A stretch of 64,000 bases of DNA from Prolixibacteraceae bacterium (GCA_003506435.1 DOAQ01000024.1:62001-126000), one strand, 5' to 3'. Shown: positions 35,421-44,572, counted from the first letter of the stretch. The notes: generated from the sequence alone by a model not told the origin. Program-made: numbers and translations.

Positions 35421-36095
35421 TTATATTTTTATTTTCTCACAAAATTCAATTGCTTCCGGACAATTTACAATGTATGAGTCTTTTACTATTTTATCTGAAA
35501 ACCAGACAAAACGGTATTCATTCTGATGCTTATATTTTTCTAGTTTCAGAAATAATTCATATTCTCGTGTTTGTTCTCGAAATGCGTCTTTACCCAAGCG
35601 ATCGTTTATAAACTTGCCATCCTTAAAGAATGCGTATTCCTCAATATTTTTCTTGAATTTGAGAATTTTGTGTTCGTCATAAACACAGTTTCCCTCAATT
35701 CCTCCTAAAACAAACGGGAGTTTTTTCGCAATCTCCAATGCAAACTCAGTTGGATTATTAATCTTAATTGCACACTTTGCCTTAAAATCATCGACTACCT
35801 GTTTGCCAATTTTTGTCGTCGTTGACATTATAAAGGCATTGTCTCCTGAGTCATATAAAATGAGATGTAGATTTCTTGCTGAATCCTCGCCTCTAATAAT
35901 TCCTTTTCCTTCTTCTTTGTCTCCTTGCATTTCGTCTGGATAATTTTTGAATTTATCAAAACAGCTAATTAATAATTCTCCTGTTTTGAAAAAATTATCC
36001 GCCCATTTTTCATCGTCTAATAATCGAAAAACTGGGTCTCTTCTTATCGCCCAATTTACAGGAAAGGAAAGAGGCAATAGAGTATAATTATTCAT
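35421..36095 (-). CDS. DUF2971-like hypothetical protein, cassette-like
   Basis: A 224-residue protein that I cannot name with certainty. The pattern of an early basic-aromatic start (INWAIRRDPVFRLLDDEKWADNFFKTGELLISCF), a central small beta-rich part (AFIMSTTTKIG) and a KHQNEYRFVWFSD segment near 195 resembles DUF2971 proteins, which are frequent gene-cassette contents of unknown function. It has no signal peptide or membrane segment. It is AT-rich, on the same strand as the GIY-YIG gene, and separated from it by an attC-like spacer. Confidence 0.6.
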   Translation of the reverse strand: MNNYTLLPLSFPVNWAIRRDPVFRLLDDEKWADNFFKTGELLISCFDKFKNYPDEMQGDKEEGKGIIRGEDSARNLHLILYDSGDNAFIMSTTTKIGKQVVDDFKAKCAIKINNPTEFALEIAKKLPFVLGGIEGNCVYDEHKILKFKKNIEEYAFFKDGKFINDRLGKDAFREQTREYELFLKLEKYKHQNEYRFVWFSDKIVKDSYIVNCPEAIEFCEKIKI

Positions 36096-36644
36096 TTTTG
36101 CAGTTTATTATCTTGCTTGTGTATAACTCGTTTATACATCTCCCTCATTTCCTTTTCAGGTTTATTAAATCTGCCGGATTTGGGGTTCTGTATAAACCTT
36201 TAGTTGCTTTGGGTTTACATTACTTATTCAAAAGAAAAGAATATTTATATATGTTCAAAAAAATCAGAGGTATATTTGTAAATCACCGGGGGGGCAACTG
36301 TATGTTTTTCAACCTCCTTTACGAACGGTTGAATGTATCGGATCAATTCATATTTTGTAGGGAAAGTAAATTGGTTCATATCTGGCATCATTTTTCCTGT
36401 CCTCAAGCCGGACGGGCTCTTCCTTTTTCAATCGATAAAAAGGAAGCAAAAATCTTGTCCCAACGAACCCTCCGCCGGGCGTTGGGACGGCCTGCCCACC
36501 TTTCTGATGTTGCTCTATCTGTCATCTGTTCTTTTGTTTTTCAATCCATCTTTATCCCGGAAAAGAAACAATAGCCGGGCTGTTCCCGCCTAAGGAGAAA
36601 AAGCGTGAAGAAAATCGCTGGCGTGAGCGTGAAGAAACCAACCT

Positions 36645-36937
36645 CTCCCTCGTTTGAGCTTTAGCGGTAACGAGTGGTTAGTTCTCGTCTGCGACGAGTT
36701 ACTCTGTAACTGCCCCCTTTGTCCTTCGGACATTTCCCCCAACCGGGGGAAAATTTTGGCCAGTGAAAATTCAGTTGCTTTTATACTTTAACGTATTTTA
36801 CTTTTAATGTTCGGCCAGACCAAACTCCTCTCCCGTTTTGGGAGAGGCCGGGAGAGGGTAATTTATGCAAAACTGCGACTGTTTTCCCTGCTGTTTCCAA
36901 CCTTCCTCTTCGTTACCGTTGCACTCAAACGAGGGAG
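36645..36937. repeat. MITE-like repeat with CTCCCTCGTTTGAG ends, copy 1
   Basis: Perfect 14-bp terminal inverted repeats CTCCCTCGTTTGAG (36645-36658) and CTCAAACGAGGGAG (36924-36937). Just inside the left end is CTTTAGCGGTAACGAG and then TCTCGTCTGCGACGAG, which recur in the unit at 37981-38195. A further short hairpin, CTCTCCCG/GGGAGAG, lies at about 36830. It has no coding capacity. Confidence 0.6.
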
Positions 36938-37056
36938 ATTGAAAATCCGGTACGGATTTGATTATAGTAACAAGCCAACCAATAATGAGGAGAGGAACCC
37001 CGTGGGGGTTCGATGTGGCCTGACAACTTTCTCTTTCACATTTTACGCGGCATCCC

Positions 37057-37187
37057 GAGGCCGTTCTAAAAGTCCGGAAATCTGCAACTCGCGTCACCCT
37101 GAATTTATTTCAGGGTCTGATTATTAGAACGATGAGATCCCGAAACAAGTTCGGGATGACTCTGTTCCGGACTTTTGGGATGGCTTC
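37057..37187. repeat. MITE-like palindromic repeat, copy B
   Basis: The same 131-bp architecture as at 255-385: imperfect terminal repeats ending in AAAAGTCCGG / CCGGACTTTT, then the conserved core GGGTCTGATTATTAGAA and GATGAGATCCCGAAACAAG. The ends have drifted relative to copy A, but the core is nearly identical. Confidence 0.75.
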
Positions 37188-37287
37188 TTACCTGCATATC
37201 CCGATTATTCTACCATAATCCAATGCCGGTGGCATTGCCGACAGTGAAACAACGGTATCCGAAAATCAGGTACGGGTTCGATTATAG

Positions 37288-37626
37288 CTATTTCGGTGCC
37301 ACCAGGTCTTTCAGGGTCCGTTTCAGGATGGCAACTTCCATTTCAAGTTCCTGGATGCGCTTTTGTTGCTGTATAACCGGCGAATTGTCGGCATCCGGGG
37401 GATCATTATAAGGAAGTTTCTCCGCGATCTCCTTAAAAAAATTGTATTGCAGTAATTCGCACCACTCCAAAAGTTTGTGCACCTGGATGGTGGGGCGCTG
37501 CAAACTGCCAGACACTGTCGAATGGCTTGTATTCATGCTTCGGGCTACATCGGCAATACATAAATTCTTTTTCTTCATTTCACGATTCAACATCGCGATC
37601 ACCCGAATAGGTTCCGGTTTGTTCAT
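37288..37626 (-). CDS. Small HTH DNA-binding protein with C-terminal coiled coil
   Basis: A 112-residue protein. An XRE-like HTH (LCIADVARSMNTSHSTVSGSL, about 22-43) follows a basic start (MNKPEPIRVIAMLNREMKKKN), then YNFFKEIAEKL, and finally a leucine/isoleucine-rich coiled coil (VIQQQKRIQELEMEVAILKRTLKDL, about 84-108) for dimerisation. It has no obvious partner gene. Its upstream region holds a 41-bp tandem repeat array, which could be its own binding field. The C-terminal DNA overlaps one of two dispersed short repeats. Confidence 0.75.
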   Translation of the reverse strand: MNKPEPIRVIAMLNREMKKKNLCIADVARSMNTSHSTVSGSLQRPTIQVHKLLEWCELLQYNFFKEIAEKLPYNDPPDADNSPVIQQQKRIQELEMEVAILKRTLKDLVAPK

Positions 37627-37734
37627 GTTGATTGTAATTTAAGGTTTTGTGTGTAAGATAATAAAACCTGTGGCAAAACGCAAGAATGTATGACGTATAT
37701 TAAGTGATAAAAGATGCAAAATATATTTATATCA

Positions 37735-37975
37735 CCTTTCCGCCGGAGTTGCTAATAAGAATAAAATTTCTGGCAACCTTTCCGCCGTGGTTGATAACGA
37801 GATTAAATTTCTGACAACCTTTCCGCCGTAGGGGATAGCAATAATAAATTTCTGGCAACCTTTCCGCCGGGGTTGATAACGAAACAAAATTTCTGGCAAC
37901 CTTTTCGCCGGGGCTGATAACGAGAATTACGTTTTAATTAACTTTTTAGCCGGAGGAAATAACGATAAAAAGGTT
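37735..37975. repeat. 41-bp tandem repeat array, five to six units
   Basis: The word CCTTTCCGCCG (or CCTTTTCGCCG) recurs at 37735, 37777, 37818, 37859 and 37900, with a decayed sixth near 37941 (ACTTTTTAGCCGG). Each unit continues with GGTTGATAACGA and AAATTTCTGGCAA. The period is 41-42 bp, about four helical turns. The array is upstream of the HTH gene (start 37626). Confidence 0.85.
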
Positions 37976-37980
37976 ATTTG

Positions 37981-38195
37981 ATCAACTTCCCCTTCGTTTG
38001 AGCTTTAGTGGTAAGGGGTTTGCACCTGCTCGTCTACGACGAGTTACTTTGTTAATGCAACGTCAGTTCGATATAATGAAGTTGATCAAAATTCTGATAG
38101 TCAAGATTAAACTGCCCCTTCCCCAGCCCTTCCCCACAAAGGGAAGGGAGTTTGACCCCCTCGTTCCCGTTGCACTCAAACGAGGAGGAGTTGAT
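37981..38195. repeat. MITE-like repeat with CGTTTGAG ends, copy 2
   Basis: Ends ATCAACTTCCCC-TTCGTTTGAG and CTCAAACGAGGAGGAGTTGAT are imperfect inverted repeats. The inside shares CTTTAG-GGTAA and CTCGTCT-CGACGAGTTACT with the unit at 36645-36937. It is shorter (about 215 bp) and noncoding. Confidence 0.5.
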
Positions 38196-38204
38196 ATGGA
38201 TACC

Positions 38205-38238
38205 AAACCTTCAAGGTTTCTGAAAACCTTGAAGGTTT
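38205..38238. terminator. Perfect 15-bp hairpin downstream of the membrane-protein gene
   Basis: AAACCTTCAAGGTTT and its complement around a 4-nt loop. This AACCTT-type hairpin is a common Bacteroidota dispersed palindrome and sits 19 bp beyond the stop of the minus-strand gene, where it could act as terminator. Confidence 0.6.
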
Positions 38239-38256
38239 AATTGAAGACCACCGAAC

Positions 38257-38937
38257 TTATTTCAACTCCTCAGTCCACTTCTTTGGATTCAGAAAAATCA
38301 GAAAGAAAATAGCGGCAAAAACGAATTCCAGCAGTTCTTCATGGCGCGAATAATAAACTCCCTGGATGATCGCGGCGGAGAATAACATCATTACAATATG
38401 ATGCAGCCTGGGCAACGGCACATTAAAATACCGGACCAGGTTGCCAATGAACTTTACTTTTTTAGCCAAAAATTCAAGAAAAACAAAATAAATGACGAGT
38501 ACTACAAACAACATTTGCGAAAAAATCAGCTTGTTAATTTTTACATCGCCCACCATCATGTTGTGCAGGTTGGTTTCGCCCTGCAAATTATTCTGCTGAA
38601 AAAATTCTCCCGACTCGATATTAAAAATGCGCTGCCCCCACGACAGTTCTTCGCCTGCTGCAAAGAAGAAAAACAGGGCAAGTGCTACCTGCATAATTAC
38701 CCATCCGTGTTTTTTCAGGACGACATACTGTTTTATGCGGTATATGCTTACAAAAGAGGCTGCGAACAACATCAGGGCCGTTAGGTTTTCAGCCGGTCCG
38801 TCTTCGGCTACCAGTGCAACCAAGAGGTCTTTTGCAAAAGCGAGTGTCAGCAGCGAGTAGGCAATCAGCGCCAGTATAGAGAAATAAATGATCAGATCGG
38901 TGGTGGTTAAATCCAGTTTTTGTTTCAGTGTATTCAT
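38257..38937 (-). CDS. Polytopic membrane protein of unknown function
   Basis: A 226-residue protein (ATG at 38937; ATGs at 38946 and 38964 are alternatives) with six or seven hydrophobic segments: LIIYFSILALIAYSLLTLAFA, ENLTALMLFAASFVSIY, VALALFFFFAAGEELSWGQRIF, IFSQMLFVVLVIYFVFLEF, LHHIVMMLFSAAIIQGVYY and LLEFVFAAIFFLIFLNP. A striking conserved block GEELSWGQRIF ... QQNNLQGETNLHN is found between the third and fourth helix in many uncharacterised membrane proteins and may form an active site with Glu, His and Asn. No function is known to me. Confidence 0.8.
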   Translation of the reverse strand: MNTLKQKLDLTTTDLIIYFSILALIAYSLLTLAFAKDLLVALVAEDGPAENLTALMLFAASFVSIYRIKQYVVLKKHGWVIMQVALALFFFFAAGEELSWGQRIFNIESGEFFQQNNLQGETNLHNMMVGDVKINKLIFSQMLFVVLVIYFVFLEFLAKKVKFIGNLVRYFNVPLPRLHHIVMMLFSAAIIQGVYYSRHEELLEFVFAAIFFLIFLNPKKWTEELK

Positions 38938-39148
38938 CGAATTCATATTTTCAGGAAGGAACAAATTTAATAAAATAATGATTGGTTTGTGGCGGGCCGG
39001 ATCGTTTCAAAAGCGCCCGGACAACGTAAATCGATTGACATTTACAAAGCAATTCACCGGTGAGGTTTTCGTTTGGTTTTTTGTCTTTTACAACAACTCT
39101 CATCGGGATTCCGAAAGAAATAAATATCTTGCATTCTAAATTTCGAAT

Positions 39149-40810
39149 ATGGGTGACTTTGATTTTAAACGGATTCTTCCTTTGGCATTGCTTGTTTATG
39201 TTTTGGTTACGGTTAGCGGTTTGTTTGTTCCTTTAATCGTAAATGCCGCCAAATATGCGCAAGTAAGCCGTGAAATTCTGGAAAGCGGCGACTGGATCAA
39301 CCTCCGCATTGCCGGTGATGCTTACGACCAGAAACCTCCGCTTCTGTTTTGGCTGGGAGCTGTTGCGTACAAGCTGTTCGGCATGTCGCCTATTGTTTAC
39401 AAACTCTCTGTAATACTGGCCTCGTTCGCAAGTATATTTGCAACCTTCAAACTGGGCGAAATTTTATACGGAAAGAAAACCGGCATTCTGGCTTCCCTGT
39501 TTTTGGCAACCACTCTGGGATTCCTTCATTTTCATAACGACATTCATACGGATACCTTGCTGGCCGATTTTGTAATTCTGGCAACCTGGCAACTGGTCGT
39601 TTTCTTCGAGCGAAAAAAGAACTTCAACTTCGTTCTGGGGCTTGTGTTCACTGGTTTGGCCATGCTGACGAAAGGGCCTGTCGGACTCGCCATCCCGGCC
39701 TTCGCCATCGGTACTCATTTGCTCCTGAAACGGAAATTCAACGAAATATTCCACTTGCGCTGGCTCATTGCCATTCCAATTGTCGGGATTATTATCCTTC
39801 CTGCGCTGTGGGGCCTGCTCAACCAATTTGGACTGAAAGGAATTATTTTCTATTTCTGGACCAACAATGCCGGGCGCATCACCGGTTCGTACCAGGGGCA
39901 CGGAGGCGATCTTTTGTTTTCGATCCATACTTCGGCCTACATGTTACTCCCCTGGACTGTTTTTGCATTTACCGGACTGGTGATGCAAATCCGCGAAAAA
40001 ATTATTCACCGAAGGAATCAGGAAACAAATACCGAATATTATACACTGGGTGGCATCCTCATCTTTTTGATGATACTTTCGTTGTCCAAAACACAGATGC
40101 CGCATTACCTGCTTTCGGTTCTTCCCTTCTTTGCCATCCTTGCTTCGCGCTGGGCCATCCTGATCTTTGAAAACCCGGAGAAGACCCGGTTTGCCCGGTT
40201 GGTCGGATACGGAAACTTATTTCTGGCTTTGTTTTTCCTGTTAATTATTCCGCTGTTTGGCTTCTGGTTTTATCCTGAAAAAAGAATAGCCGTGTGGCTG
40301 GTAATCGGAACCGGATTTGCTGCCGGTATCTTTTCTGTCGTCAAACGGAAAGGGCTTCAGAAGAATGTTTCATTTTTGTTGTTGACCATTGGGCTCGTCC
40401 TTTTTTATGTAAACGTCAGTGTTTTGCCGAATATGGCAACGTATCATTCTCCCTTAAAAGCTGCACGAATTTTTAATAATGAAGCTGAAGCCGGGCAAAG
40501 GCTGCACATGTTTTCGCCGCAGGCCCGTTACTGGAGTTTAATCTATTATTCGAAAGCTCCAGGTTACTATATGCCTGATGCCGGTGATTTCAGGAAACGG
40601 GAACTATCTGCCGGAGACTGGATTTATACCGATGACGTAGGAATTGGGCAGTTGAATGAAATGAATGTTCCTTATGAATTAAAGAATACATTCATTCACC
40701 GGAGCATAACTTCCCAATCGGTCCGGTTTTTGAACCCGAAAACCCGCGCCCAAAAGCTTCAGAAAAGGTATCTGGTACAATTGAAAGAAAAACCCGGACA
40801 GGAAAAATAG
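39149..40810 (+). CDS. ArnT/PMT-like GT39 glycosyltransferase
   Basis: A 553-residue integral membrane glycosyltransferase. The first extracytoplasmic loop carries the catalytic-type acidic residues (YAQVSREILESGDWINLRIAGDAYDQKPPLLFWLGAV, including the Tyr-Asp-Gln-Lys-Pro-Pro motif of ArnT). Another acidic motif is HFHNDIHTDTLLADFV, and at least ten hydrophobic helices are present. It moves a sugar from a lipid-phosphate donor to a lipid or protein on the outer face of the inner membrane. It lies alone, divergent from the unknown membrane protein. Confidence 0.9.
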   Translation: MGDFDFKRILPLALLVYVLVTVSGLFVPLIVNAAKYAQVSREILESGDWINLRIAGDAYDQKPPLLFWLGAVAYKLFGMSPIVYKLSVILASFASIFATFKLGEILYGKKTGILASLFLATTLGFLHFHNDIHTDTLLADFVILATWQLVVFFERKKNFNFVLGLVFTGLAMLTKGPVGLAIPAFAIGTHLLLKRKFNEIFHLRWLIAIPIVGIIILPALWGLLNQFGLKGIIFYFWTNNAGRITGSYQGHGGDLLFSIHTSAYMLLPWTVFAFTGLVMQIREKIIHRRNQETNTEYYTLGGILIFLMILSLSKTQMPHYLLSVLPFFAILASRWAILIFENPEKTRFARLVGYGNLFLALFFLLIIPLFGFWFYPEKRIAVWLVIGTGFAAGIFSVVKRKGLQKNVSFLLLTIGLVLFYVNVSVLPNMATYHSPLKAARIFNNEAEAGQRLHMFSPQARYWSLIYYSKAPGYYMPDAGDFRKRELSAGDWIYTDDVGIGQLNEMNVPYELKNTFIHRSITSQSVRFLNPKTRAQKLQKRYLVQLKEKPGQEK

Positions 40811-40811
40811 T

Positions 40812-41105
40812 TTATGCCAGACCTTTAAACCAATCCTGAAAATAACGTCCAATGAATGGTGTTTCTTCCTTTTTATTCTGAATGGCTCCGACAAGGCTCA
40901 TTATCCAGAATATAAAAACGATTACGCCAATGATTATTCTTATTGCAGGGATGAGGCCCCCGACAATTCCCAGCAAAAAAAGTCCCAGCACCTGACGCAA
41001 GTAAAAACTGGTCATTTCGTCTTTGTTGCTGCTGTTCACGATCAACGCAATGATCCATCCGATCAGGGTGATGTGCGCAATAATTGATTTTACTTGTGGT
41101 GTCAT
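40812..41105 (-). CDS. DUF4870/Tic20-like small membrane protein
   Basis: A 97-residue protein with two or three membrane helices (SIIAHITLIGWIIALIVNSS; VLGLFLLGIVGGLIPAIRIIIGVIVFIFWIMSLVGAIQ) and the conserved FYLRQVLGL and end PFIGRYFQDWFKGL typical of DUF4870-type import-like proteins. The function is not established. Its stop codon lies 2 bp from that of the convergent GT39 gene. Confidence 0.8.
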   Translation of the reverse strand: MTPQVKSIIAHITLIGWIIALIVNSSNKDEMTSFYLRQVLGLFLLGIVGGLIPAIRIIIGVIVFIFWIMSLVGAIQNKKEETPFIGRYFQDWFKGLA

Positions 41106-41144
41106 ATTTCAAGAAGATTAAAGTTTCACCGAATTTACGAATTT

Positions 41145-42056
41145 TTACAGAAAGAAAATTGCCACCCCGCCAACAGCCACCATTGCACCGGCGATTTCTT
41201 TCCAGTTTACCTTTTCTTTAAAAAGAAGGATGGCCGGAGGAATGATCAGTACCGGCACAATGGACATAATGGTTGCGGCAATTCCGGCCTGCGTATGCTG
41301 AACGGCAAGTAATGAAAACGAAACTCCGAGGAACGGCCCGAAAAGCGAACCCAGGGAAATCCGCTTCATCGCGCTCCGGTTTTTCAGTGCAGCCCAAACA
41401 CGTCCGTAGCGTTTCATGAAAAGAAACAGAATAGCAAACCCGATAATTCCTGTCGATACCCGGATTTGGGACGAAGCAAACGCATCGTAGTCGCCCATTC
41501 CTTTTTTGCTGAGTACCAGACCAACTCCTTGCCCCACGGCGCCGCCAAAAGCAAGCAATATACCCGGGATGGAATAGGCTGATTTTATCTTTTTCCGGCC
41601 ATTTTCATTCTCCGGGGAACTTTCCCGTTTCAGGACGACAATGCTGATTCCCGCTAAGGTGATAATCATTCCCAACCAGTTCATGGGGGAGAGTACTTCA
41701 TCCAGTATCAGCCAACCTGCCAGGGCCGTAACAGGCGGGGAAAGGGCCATGATGAGCATGGAAATACGCGCCCCGATAACCACGTATGCCTGAAACAGCA
41801 ACAGGTCGCCAATTACAAACCCGACCAACCCCGAAAGGGCCAGCCAGCCAATCCGTTCCCACCCGGCGTCTGTCGGAAAGAAAGAGCCACGGGAAAACCA
41901 TGTAAAAATACCCAGCAGGAAGAATGCAATAACTAAACGGATAAGATTTACAGCCAGCGAGCCTACTTTTTTCCCGGCCGATTCGAACGACATGCTGGTG
42001 ACAGTCCAGAAAACGGCAGTCAGCAATGCCGCAATCTCACCAAAATAATTTCCCAT
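41145..42056 (-). CDS. EamA/DMT-family metabolite transporter
   Basis: A 303-residue protein with ten predicted transmembrane helices arranged as two EamA repeats (about 3-135 and 165-300). Key segments are IAALLTAVFWTVTSMSFE, LLLFQAYVVIGARISMLIMALSPPVTALAGW, VLSKKGMGDYDAFASSQIRVSTGIIGFAILF and FGPFLGVSFSLLAVQHTQAGIAATIMSIVPVLIIP. It exports or imports small metabolites; the substrate is unknown. The stop to start spacing with the upstream DUF2721 gene is zero (42056/42057), so the two are in one operon with the ZIP gene. Confidence 0.9.
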   Translation of the reverse strand: MGNYFGEIAALLTAVFWTVTSMSFESAGKKVGSLAVNLIRLVIAFFLLGIFTWFSRGSFFPTDAGWERIGWLALSGLVGFVIGDLLLFQAYVVIGARISMLIMALSPPVTALAGWLILDEVLSPMNWLGMIITLAGISIVVLKRESSPENENGRKKIKSAYSIPGILLAFGGAVGQGVGLVLSKKGMGDYDAFASSQIRVSTGIIGFAILFLFMKRYGRVWAALKNRSAMKRISLGSLFGPFLGVSFSLLAVQHTQAGIAATIMSIVPVLIIPPAILLFKEKVNWKEIAGAMVAVGGVAIFFL

Positions 42057-42446
42057 TTATTCCATATCATTTAAATGAATGTCCAGCGCACGAACAGAAA
42101 TCTGAATTTCGCGAATGGACAGGCCCAGGGAAGCAATCAGCAGGACGAGGGCAATTCCGAAAACCAGTTCGGCCCAGCCCTGCAAACTTACATAAATCAG
42201 AAACATGCAAAGCACGCAAAGCAACAAACTACCGATTCCCAGAATTTGCATCGACTGCGTTAATCGCAACCGCTTGCGAAGATTATTGATCTGTCCAAGT
42301 AAAATTTTGTTTGGGTTCTCCTTAAAACTGGCATGTAAGTTTCTCACCACCGACGCATACGCCAGAAAACGGTTGGTATAGGCCAGCAGGATCAGCGAAA
42401 TAGCTGAAAACAGCAAAGCGGGGGTTGTTAATGTTAATTCGCTCAT
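42057..42446 (-). CDS. DUF2721-family membrane protein
   Basis: A 129-residue protein with an N-terminal hydrophobic helix (ALLFSAISLILLAYTNRFLAYASVVR), a cytoplasmic helical loop (LLGQINNLRKRLRLTQSMQ) and a two-helix end (GIGSLLLCVLCMFLIYVSLQGWAELVFGIALVLLIASLG). Matches DUF2721 in length and layout; role unknown. It sits between ZIP and EamA genes (11-bp and 0-bp gaps). Confidence 0.85.
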   Translation of the reverse strand: MSELTLTTPALLFSAISLILLAYTNRFLAYASVVRNLHASFKENPNKILLGQINNLRKRLRLTQSMQILGIGSLLLCVLCMFLIYVSLQGWAELVFGIALVLLIASLGLSIREIQISVRALDIHLNDME

Positions 42447-42457
42447 GGCTGATATTT

Positions 42458-43270
42458 TTATCCCAAAGCAACGTCCAACAACATCATCACTGCAAAGCCC
42501 AGCATGGCCCCGATGGTAGCAATATCGGTATTTTTATCCTGCTGCGACTCGGGGATCAGTTCTTCCACCACCACATAAATCATGGCCCCGGCAGCAAACG
42601 AAAGAGCATACGGCAAAATGGGGCGCATCAGCAAAACAGCAGCAGCTCCAAATACTCCGGCAATAGGTTCAACGAGGCCGGAAGCCTGTCCGTACATAAA
42701 ACTTTTCCGGCGCGAAAGTCCTTCTCGTCGCAGTGGCACCGAAACAGCAGCGCCTTCCGGAAAATTCTGAATGCCAATACCAATTGCCAAAGCTATCGCC
42801 CCGGCCAGCGATGCCGCAGGAATACCGGCAGCCACTGCGCCAAATGCAACACCCACTGCCAATCCTTCAGGAATATTGTGCAGGGTAATTGCCATCACCA
42901 GCAAAACGCTGCGACGCCACGAAGTATGGACCCCTTCTGCCTGGTTCGTTGGTAATCCCATGTGAAGGTGCGGCAAAAGCTGGTCGGCCATCCATAAAAA
43001 GAAGCCTCCGGCCAAAAAACCAATAACCGCCGGAACCCAGGGGGTCATCCCGCTTTCTTCAGCTAACTCGATAGCAGGACTCAGCAGTGACCAAAAACTG
43101 GCAGCAATCATTACTCCGGCGGCAAAACCCAGCATCCCGTTTAAAACTTTTTTGTTGATTTCTTTAAAGAAAAATACCATCGCTGCCCCGAGCGCGGTGA
43201 GAAACCATGTAAACAAGGTGGCCAGCAGGGCCTGTGTTACCGGGTTCAATCCAATAAACCAGTCGATCAT
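42458..43270 (-). CDS. ZIP-family metal transporter
   Basis: A 270-residue transporter with eight helices. The metal-binding motifs are HNIPEGLAVGVAFG (TM4) and GIGIQNFPEGAAVS (TM5). A His-rich loop (HLHMGLPTNQAEGVH) lies between helices 3 and 4. It takes up zinc and possibly other divalent metals, as the bacterial ZupT group does. It is the first gene of a three-gene minus-strand operon (ZIP, DUF2721, EamA). Confidence 0.93.
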   Translation of the reverse strand: MIDWFIGLNPVTQALLATLFTWFLTALGAAMVFFFKEINKKVLNGMLGFAAGVMIAASFWSLLSPAIELAEESGMTPWVPAVIGFLAGGFFLWMADQLLPHLHMGLPTNQAEGVHTSWRRSVLLVMAITLHNIPEGLAVGVAFGAVAAGIPAASLAGAIALAIGIGIQNFPEGAAVSVPLRREGLSRRKSFMYGQASGLVEPIAGVFGAAAVLLMRPILPYALSFAAGAMIYVVVEELIPESQQDKNTDIATIGAMLGFAVMMLLDVALG

Positions 43271-43516
43271 ACTTCTTGCATTTATTTGTTTCAGTAGTTT
43301 AACTGTTCAATTTTCTTATTCCGGAATTAGAACGGTCTTAATTTTTTCAAAATTAAAAAGAAATTGAATGAGAACCACTCCTTCTGTTTAATTCAAAGAA
43401 TCTTCATTCAAAAAAACATAAATCTGTTCCTTTTCCATAAAATTAAGTATCCGAACTTGACAAATTAAACATGTTTCCGTACTTTTAGTTTTGTATTATT
43501 TAAAAAATACCGCCTC

Positions 43517-44572
43517 ATGCTTATCAAAACATTTGCAAGTGCAGTGCATGGGATCAATGCAACCACAATTACTATTGAAGTAGACATTTCACAGGGAATC
43601 AAATTTTTTCTGGTGGGTCTGCCCGACAGCGCTGTGAAAGAAAGCCAGCAACGTATTGAATCTGCCCTCCGGCTGAATGGCTTTAAACTTCCGGGTAAAA
43701 AAATTATTATCAACATGGCTCCGGCCGATATCCGGAAGGAAGGTTCGGCTTACGATTTGCCTATTGCAGTTGGTATTTTGGCTGCTTCGGGACAAATAAA
43801 AAATCACAAGACAGAACGCTTTGTAATGATGGGCGAACTCTCGCTCGATGGTAGTCTGCAACCCATTAAAGGTGTTTTGCCCATTGCCATCAATGCGCGA
43901 AAGGAGGGTTTCGAAGGGTTCATCCTGCCCAAAAACAATGCGCGTGAAGCAGCCGTTGTCGATAACCTGAAAGTGTACGGGGTGGATAACCTGAAAGAAG
44001 TGATCGACTTTTTCAACGACAATTTGGAACTGGAACAGACGATTGTAAATACCCGCGAAGAGTTTTTCGAGAAAGTGAACCAGTACGAGTTTGATTTTTC
44101 GGATGTAAAAGGGCAGGAAAATGTGAAACGGGCGCTGGAAATCGCTGCCGCCGGGGGGCACAACATCATTCTGATCGGGCCGCCGGGATCGGGCAAAACA
44201 ATGCTGGCCAAACGCATTCCCACTATTTTGCCGCCGTTCACTCTGCGCGAAGCGCTGGAAACAACCAAAATACATTCGGTGGCCGGGAAAATAGATAAGG
44301 AAACATCGCTGATGACCCGCCGCCCGTTTCGCAGCCCGCACCATACGATTTCCGATGTGGCACTGGTGGGCGGTGGAACCTATCCGCAGCCGGGCGAAAT
44401 ATCGCTGGCTCACAACGGGGTCCTTTTCCTCGACGAACTGCCGGAATTTAAACGCACCGTACTCGAAGTAATGCGGCAACCGCTCGAAGACCGGCAAATA
44501 ACCATTTCGCGCGCAAAATTTTCTGTTGAGTACCCTGCAAGCCTGATGCTGGTGGCTTCGATGAACCCCTGA
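43517..44572 (+). pseudogene. yifB: Mg-chelatase-like yifB/comM gene cut by an insertion
   Basis: A 351-residue N-terminal part of YifB/ComM. The ChlI-like N-terminal domain (1-120; VDISQGIKFFLVGLPDSAVKES) precedes the Mg-chelatase AAA+ domain with Walker A IGPPGSGKTMLAKR (about 220), HHTISDVALVGGG and the Walker B-containing NGVLFLDELPEFKR. It runs normally to LVASMNP and then hits a TGA where the family continues with CPCGY. The other 150 or so residues must lie beyond the window at the far end of the element. In other bacteria the ComM ATPase is a branch-migration helicase in natural transformation. Confidence 0.93.

Larger units (their letters stand above)
36098..37287. other. About 1.2 kb of noncoding, repeat-rich DNA
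   Basis: No credible gene. The stretch holds hairpin-forming words such as CCTTTTT/AAAAAGG around 36430, CCAACG/CGTTGG around 36460-36485, a MITE-like unit (36645-36937), the second copy of the 131-bp palindromic element (37057-37187), and two copies of GAAAATC-GGTACGG-TT-GATTATAG (36939 and 37259). It looks like a landing zone for small non-autonomous elements. Confidence 0.6.

Noticed and set aside
36098..36574. 158-residue plus-strand ORF
   Set aside because: The translation is low in motif content and its second half translates hairpin-forming repetitive intergenic DNA.
37735..37975. CRISPR array
   Set aside because: The 41-bp units are near-identical from end to end with no spacer portion, and no cas genes are near.
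43589..44570. C-terminal half of the 826-codon recombinase frame as a genuine protein domain
   Set aside because: It is antisense to yifB and contains no recognisable domain; it arises from the frame running through the junction. It is described only as a possible consequence of integration.
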